Shown here: positions 62,001 to 64,000 of the stretch, piece after piece | Layout: each line of letters starts with the position of its first letter | Position numbering within the stretch: position 1 is the first letter of the stretch | Source: Nitrospirota bacterium | GTDB lineage: Bacteria; JACPQY01 | Assembly (NCBI GenBank): GCA_016180645.1 | Contig: JACPAV010000008.1 | Coordinates: forward strand, 57,012 to 121,011 | Direction of reading: 5' to 3' | Length of the DNA stretch: 64,000 bases | Program-made: the position numbers and the translations under genes | The notes under the pieces: model-generated | What the model was told of the DNA's origin: nothing | Seen by the model: the letters and a program-made list of their open reading frames with translations, nothing else | The model's database searches: none

Positions 62001-63304
62001 CCTTCCTTCACGCCGTGCGCAGCCATGGCATCAGGCCCATCCCCATCGCCCCCGAACGCCTCGCCCCCATGGAAGCGACGAAGGAGACGACGATTCGAAG
62101 CCGGGGCGATTCGCGATTCGTCGTTTTTTCGATGGCCGATCGATTCACCTCCATCATGGCCGCCACCTACCGGTCCTTCGGCATCGATGCCGTGGCCTCC
62201 GGTCCCAACTCCGCCTCTACGCTCGCTCTCGGTCGCCGCGACTGCTCCGGAAAAGAGTGCATCCCCTATCAACTCATCTGGGGCGCGTTCCGGGACCATC
62301 TGGAAAAATATCCCCCCCGGCAGCCCACCGTACTGTTTCAAGTCTACGGCGAAGGCATGTGCCGCAATTGCATGTTCATCGTGAAGGACAAGATGGCTCT
62401 GGAGCGGCTCGGGTTGGGGGACAGGGTGTCGGTAAGGGACATTCGGCCGGATGCCGCCATTCGATCGGCTTTCCTGGGGAAATTGTGGACCGGGGTCGTT
62501 GCGTGGGATCTCATCGGCCAGCTTGCGGCCTACTACCGCGCGATCGAACGTGATCGCGGCGATTCGGATCGCCTCTATGAGCGGTTGTGCGACGAACTTC
62601 AGGTCCTGCTTGAAGGGTCTGGAATCAACGGTGGATTCGGCGCGGCCTTTCGAGGTTATTGGAAAGACCTGCTCGCCCTATTGGATCGCGCCTCGGCTGC
62701 TTTTGCGGACATCGCTGCTCGCGCTCGTCCAAACGGCGAATGGCGCACGGTCCTGCTCAGCGGCGACATTTACGTTCGACTGGACGAGTTCGGAAGCGAC
62801 GGCCTCGTGCGGAAACTCAACGCTCTCGGCCTCTCCGTTCTGATGGAGCCGGCCAGCACGTTTGTGGAATACCTGGTTTCGGAGCGATCCGCCGAACTCG
62901 TCCGCCTCCCGACGGGCCGCGTGCAGAATCTCATGTTCAAGTACGGCACGGCGGCCACGCGGCGGCGACTGTACGGGCGAATGCGCGAACGCCATCCCTG
63001 GCTCCCGATGCCGGACCCGCGTGGGATCCGCAAGGCATCGCACACCGTTCTGGACCGGCATCCTCTCGGCGAGGCCCCCGTTACGATCGGCAGCGTTCTC
63101 CACCATTGGAACGGCGGACACTGCGACGGTGTGGCCATTGCGAGCCCCTGGGGCTGCGGCCCCGCGCTGATCAGCGAAAGCCTCCTTCGTCATCAGGCCC
63201 AGATCCCTATGCTGGTCGTCTACAACGACGGCCTGCCGATCGACGAGAGAAGACTCAGGAGTTTCGCCTTCCGGCTCCAGCGGCAACCGCCTCGCGCAGG
63301 ATGA
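59060..63304 (+). CDS. Giant 2-hydroxyacyl-CoA dehydratase activase-like protein (BadF/BcrA ATPase pair + DUF2229/HgdB-like)
   Basis: About 1,414 aa from the ATG at 59060 (59048 and 59063 are alternatives; the open frame upstream crosses the att repeat and is not coding). Two ASKHA ATPase domains occur in tandem: AGCDLGKSTAKFVVGRI and LGLDLGSTGSKAVLADI, with SSGTGETM and ACSAGTGSFLEEQ (the second with its cluster-binding Cys), VEIGGQDAKFI. The C-terminal half has cysteine-rich segments (GKECIPYQLIWG, GMCRNCMFIV) resembling HgdB/DUF2229. Such ATPases drive low-potential electron transfer to radical dehydratases. It stands alone here. Confidence 0.9.
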   Translation: MMESTSVAGCDLGKSTAKFVVGRIGPGPTLSIDSSHVVDHNGKPLEAFQRWYLDHDINRCSVLAATGLHADEIASPALGGLPEDACLEAALRFRTDLVGPIRVVSVGARGYAVLCRNEDGRFTHLQSDKCSSGTGETMVKTAARFGMTVGEADELALGADESVAITARCSVFAKSEMTHFGNQGEAADRLFKGYFESVARYVSALLKRAHGNGPIVLIGGGSRIGALVKALKDGLGGEVICDPFSMTFEALGACQMAFEHHVGGRECGLPVDAALLVQPKERRFRVLNPAKHSSPRVVQLESPRWDKSPSGPTPVVLGLDLGSTGSKAVLADISSGEPVLDVYDRTRGNPVEAAKRLVHSIRERMDPDIRAIAVTGSGREAVATILRAAYPDDINRIVVMNEIIAHAAAAIRCDEKRGAGLSVVEIGGQDAKFIQIAGGHIVESDMNKACSAGTGSFLEEQAVFYGVHDIREFGRIAAEAKRPPDLGQMCTVFVAEAAAEAHNQGFEVSDLFAGFMYSVIHNYINRVMGSRTFGDRIFFQGKPASNPVLAWTLAAVTGREVIVPSNPGAMGAWGSAISGLQEMKPEDLRRAGRLDTARFLAAEMSARSEFQCRDPKCETLCRIEKNTVAVAGSNHTVFAGGACPKFEVSSLGKPKLPIDAPSAFDAREAILARHLDGSDNGSRPIGIPAVGPNHTFLHWMVTLLREWGLSPRVLRSDARSLSRGEERCYSYDACAPVKIAHGVADAEVETLFFPKILAYGDREGPGGVVCPMEQAMPEMVERSLQARGRSTRVIRPILDLRKGLLSVAVLGRLLAVARSLGIPHPRALRGALEAARVQREYEKALSEIGERTLSYGRKHGIPVVVICGSLHVVHDRAINAGIPGILRQNGALPLPVDCYPIPDGIHHLPKVPWADANRSMRVALACRARGDAFPLLLSSFGCGPASFAEHVFDHLMTGYPHTALETDGHGGAAGYVTRAQAFLHAVRSHGIRPIPIAPERLAPMEATKETTIRSRGDSRFVVFSMADRFTSIMAATYRSFGIDAVASGPNSASTLALGRRDCSGKECIPYQLIWGAFRDHLEKYPPRQPTVLFQVYGEGMCRNCMFIVKDKMALERLGLGDRVSVRDIRPDAAIRSAFLGKLWTGVVAWDLIGQLAAYYRAIERDRGDSDRLYERLCDELQVLLEGSGINGGFGAAFRGYWKDLLALLDRASAAFADIAARARPNGEWRTVLLSGDIYVRLDEFGSDGLVRKLNALGLSVLMEPASTFVEYLVSERSAELVRLPTGRVQNLMFKYGTAATRRRLYGRMRERHPWLPMPDPRGIRKASHTVLDRHPLGEAPVTIGSVLHHWNGGHCDGVAIASPWGCGPALISESLLRHQAQIPMLVVYNDGLPIDERRLRSFAFRLQRQPPRAG

Positions 63305-63327
63305 GGCCTGGACAGGGAACCTTGAAG

Positions 63328-63444
63328 TAAGGTTGCTTCGCTCCCCCGCGCTGAGCGGGGATTCGCTCGCAACGACATGACCCGGATGTCATTGCGAGGG
63401 ACGGGCATTTTGGCCCGGACCGAAGCAATCTCGGCCGGGGCCGG
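63328..63444. repeat. ATTGCGAG...GAAGCAATCTC dispersed repeat
   Basis: The region contains GGTTGCTTCGCT, GTCATTGCGAGGGACGGG and CCGAAGCAATCTC, the signature of a widespread bacterial dispersed repeat with internal pairing. It lies between the CoA-activase and P-II genes, which converge here. Confidence 0.8.
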
Positions 63445-63456
63445 CCCCACGCGCTT

Positions 63457-63795
63457 CTACAACGCGGCTTCGTTCTTCTCGCCGGTACGGATGCGGACGA
63501 TCTCGAGCAAGTCGGTGACCCACACCTTTCCATCTCCAATGCGGCCCGTGAGAGCCGTCTTCGTGATGGCCTCCACGATCTTCGGGGCTTCGGCGTCCGT
63601 GCAGGCAATCTCAATCTTCACCTTCGGCATGAAATCGATCTGATACTCGGCCCCCCGGTACTGCTCCGGATGGCCTTTCTGACGTCCGTATCCTTTCACT
63701 TCGGAGACGGTCATGCCCGCAACGCCCACCTGGCTCAAGGCCTCCTTAACGGAGTCCATCCGGAAAGGCTTGATCACGGCTTCAACTTTTTTCAT
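63457..63795 (-). CDS. glnB: Nitrogen regulatory protein P-II
   Basis: A 112-aa signal protein that integrates 2-oxoglutarate and ATP/ADP levels and controls nitrogen metabolism. It has KVEAVIKPFRMDSVKEALSQVGVAGMTVSEVKGYGRQKGH, the T-loop YRGAEYQIDFMPKVKIEI with the modifiable Tyr, and TGRIGDGKVWVTDLLEIVRIRTGE. GAGGAGG lies upstream of the ATG. GlnB versus GlnK cannot be decided without an amtB or glnA neighbour, which would lie outside the window. Confidence 0.95.
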   Translation of the reverse strand: MKKVEAVIKPFRMDSVKEALSQVGVAGMTVSEVKGYGRQKGHPEQYRGAEYQIDFMPKVKIEIACTDAEAPKIVEAITKTALTGRIGDGKVWVTDLLEIVRIRTGEKNEAAL

Positions 63796-63900
63796 CGCTC
63801 ACCTCCTCAACCAGGCTCACGGGGTAAGCAGATCATCCTTCGGCTCGCGGCGCAAGTCACGGGTGGAACCCGCCCTCCTGATGGGTGACTCTGCTCGTCG

Positions 63901-63920
63901 GCTAAGCTCGACTTTTGCCA
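63901..63920 (-). promoter_or_regulatory. Possible sigma-54 -24/-12 element upstream of glnB
   Basis: On the minus strand TGGCAAAAGTCGAGC has GG and GC dinucleotides separated by 10 nt, as in sigma-54 promoters, about 110 bp upstream of the P-II gene. The usual TT before GC is missing, so this is weak. Confidence 0.28.
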
Positions 63921-63951
63921 TTTTTTGAAAGGTCTATGTTGGTCCTTATGC

Positions 63952-64000
63952 GTAGGGGAGGGTCTTCAGACCCTCCCGACAAGAGGGAGCATCTGAAGAT
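63952..64000. repeat. GTAGGGG palindromic element, copy 3 (cut by the window end)
   Basis: It starts GTAGGGGAGGGTCTTCAGAC and continues with GAGCATCTGAAGAT, matching copy 1 at 3944 except for a few substitutions. The right side is beyond the window. Confidence 0.85.

Overview
This 64-kb, GC-rich window comes from a Gram-negative bacterium: it encodes a TolC-type outer-membrane channel, lipoproteins and several exported proteins. The mix of a glycogen supercluster, a pyrophosphate-type phosphofructokinase, a cbb3-type oxidase and a giant CoA-activase protein suggests a metabolically flexible, probably uncultivated lineage. I cannot name a phylum from the sequence alone. Many families of short dispersed palindromes (GTAG...CTAC, PSPLAGEG-type, ATTGCGAG-type) are scattered between and inside genes.

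Layout. Positions 1-8,804 (minus strand) hold transaldolase, rpiB, transketolase, a GH133 glycogen debranching enzyme and a GH63 glucosidase. A small accessory patch at 8.9-11.0 kb carries two toxin-antitoxin pairs and an orphan gene. Positions 11.0-24 kb form a divergent glycogen cluster: minus strand pfp, glgA, galT, GH57, glgC; plus strand glgP, malQ, glgB. Together with the first block this gives synthesis, branching, debranching, phosphorolysis and entry into glycolysis and the pentose phosphate pathway. At 24-31 kb lie a copper-monooxygenase-like lipoprotein and an ECF sigma/anti-sigma/Spy-like/TolC/MacA/MacB stress-efflux operon. At 31-35 kb are erpA, folE, archease, an HDAC-family hydrolase and an acyltransferase (plsC).

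Positions 34.8-41.8 kb are accessory in character. An AAA ATPase sits between plsC and a diverged second copy of the plsC 3' end. Next come a RelA/SpoT-type gene broken by one in-frame TGA with its small partner, a GAF-cyclase-HD signalling protein with two flavin-binding proteins, a DUF4145-like gene and a BrnT/BrnA pair. Positions 41.8-48.1 kb (minus) form a respiratory operon: a membrane protein, a beta-propeller/phosphoesterase lipoprotein, CcoN, a triheme CcoO fusion and two small membrane proteins. Carbonic anhydrase, an F420/NADP-type oxidoreductase and a second cyclase follow.

The most distinctive object is a 7.9-kb integrated element (50,981-58,967) bounded by a perfect 39-bp repeat of the 5' half of tRNA-Gln. 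It carries a tyrosine integrase, a ribbon-helix-helix protein, an AlpA-like regulator, a primase-polymerase/helicase with iteron-like repeats, two tiny membrane proteins, a secreted trypsin-like protease and no capsid genes, so it resembles a phage satellite or integrative plasmid. It has separated tRNA-Gln from its native promoter and appears to supply a replacement promoter inside the integrase gene. The window ends with a large 2-hydroxyacyl-CoA dehydratase activase-like gene and a P-II regulator.
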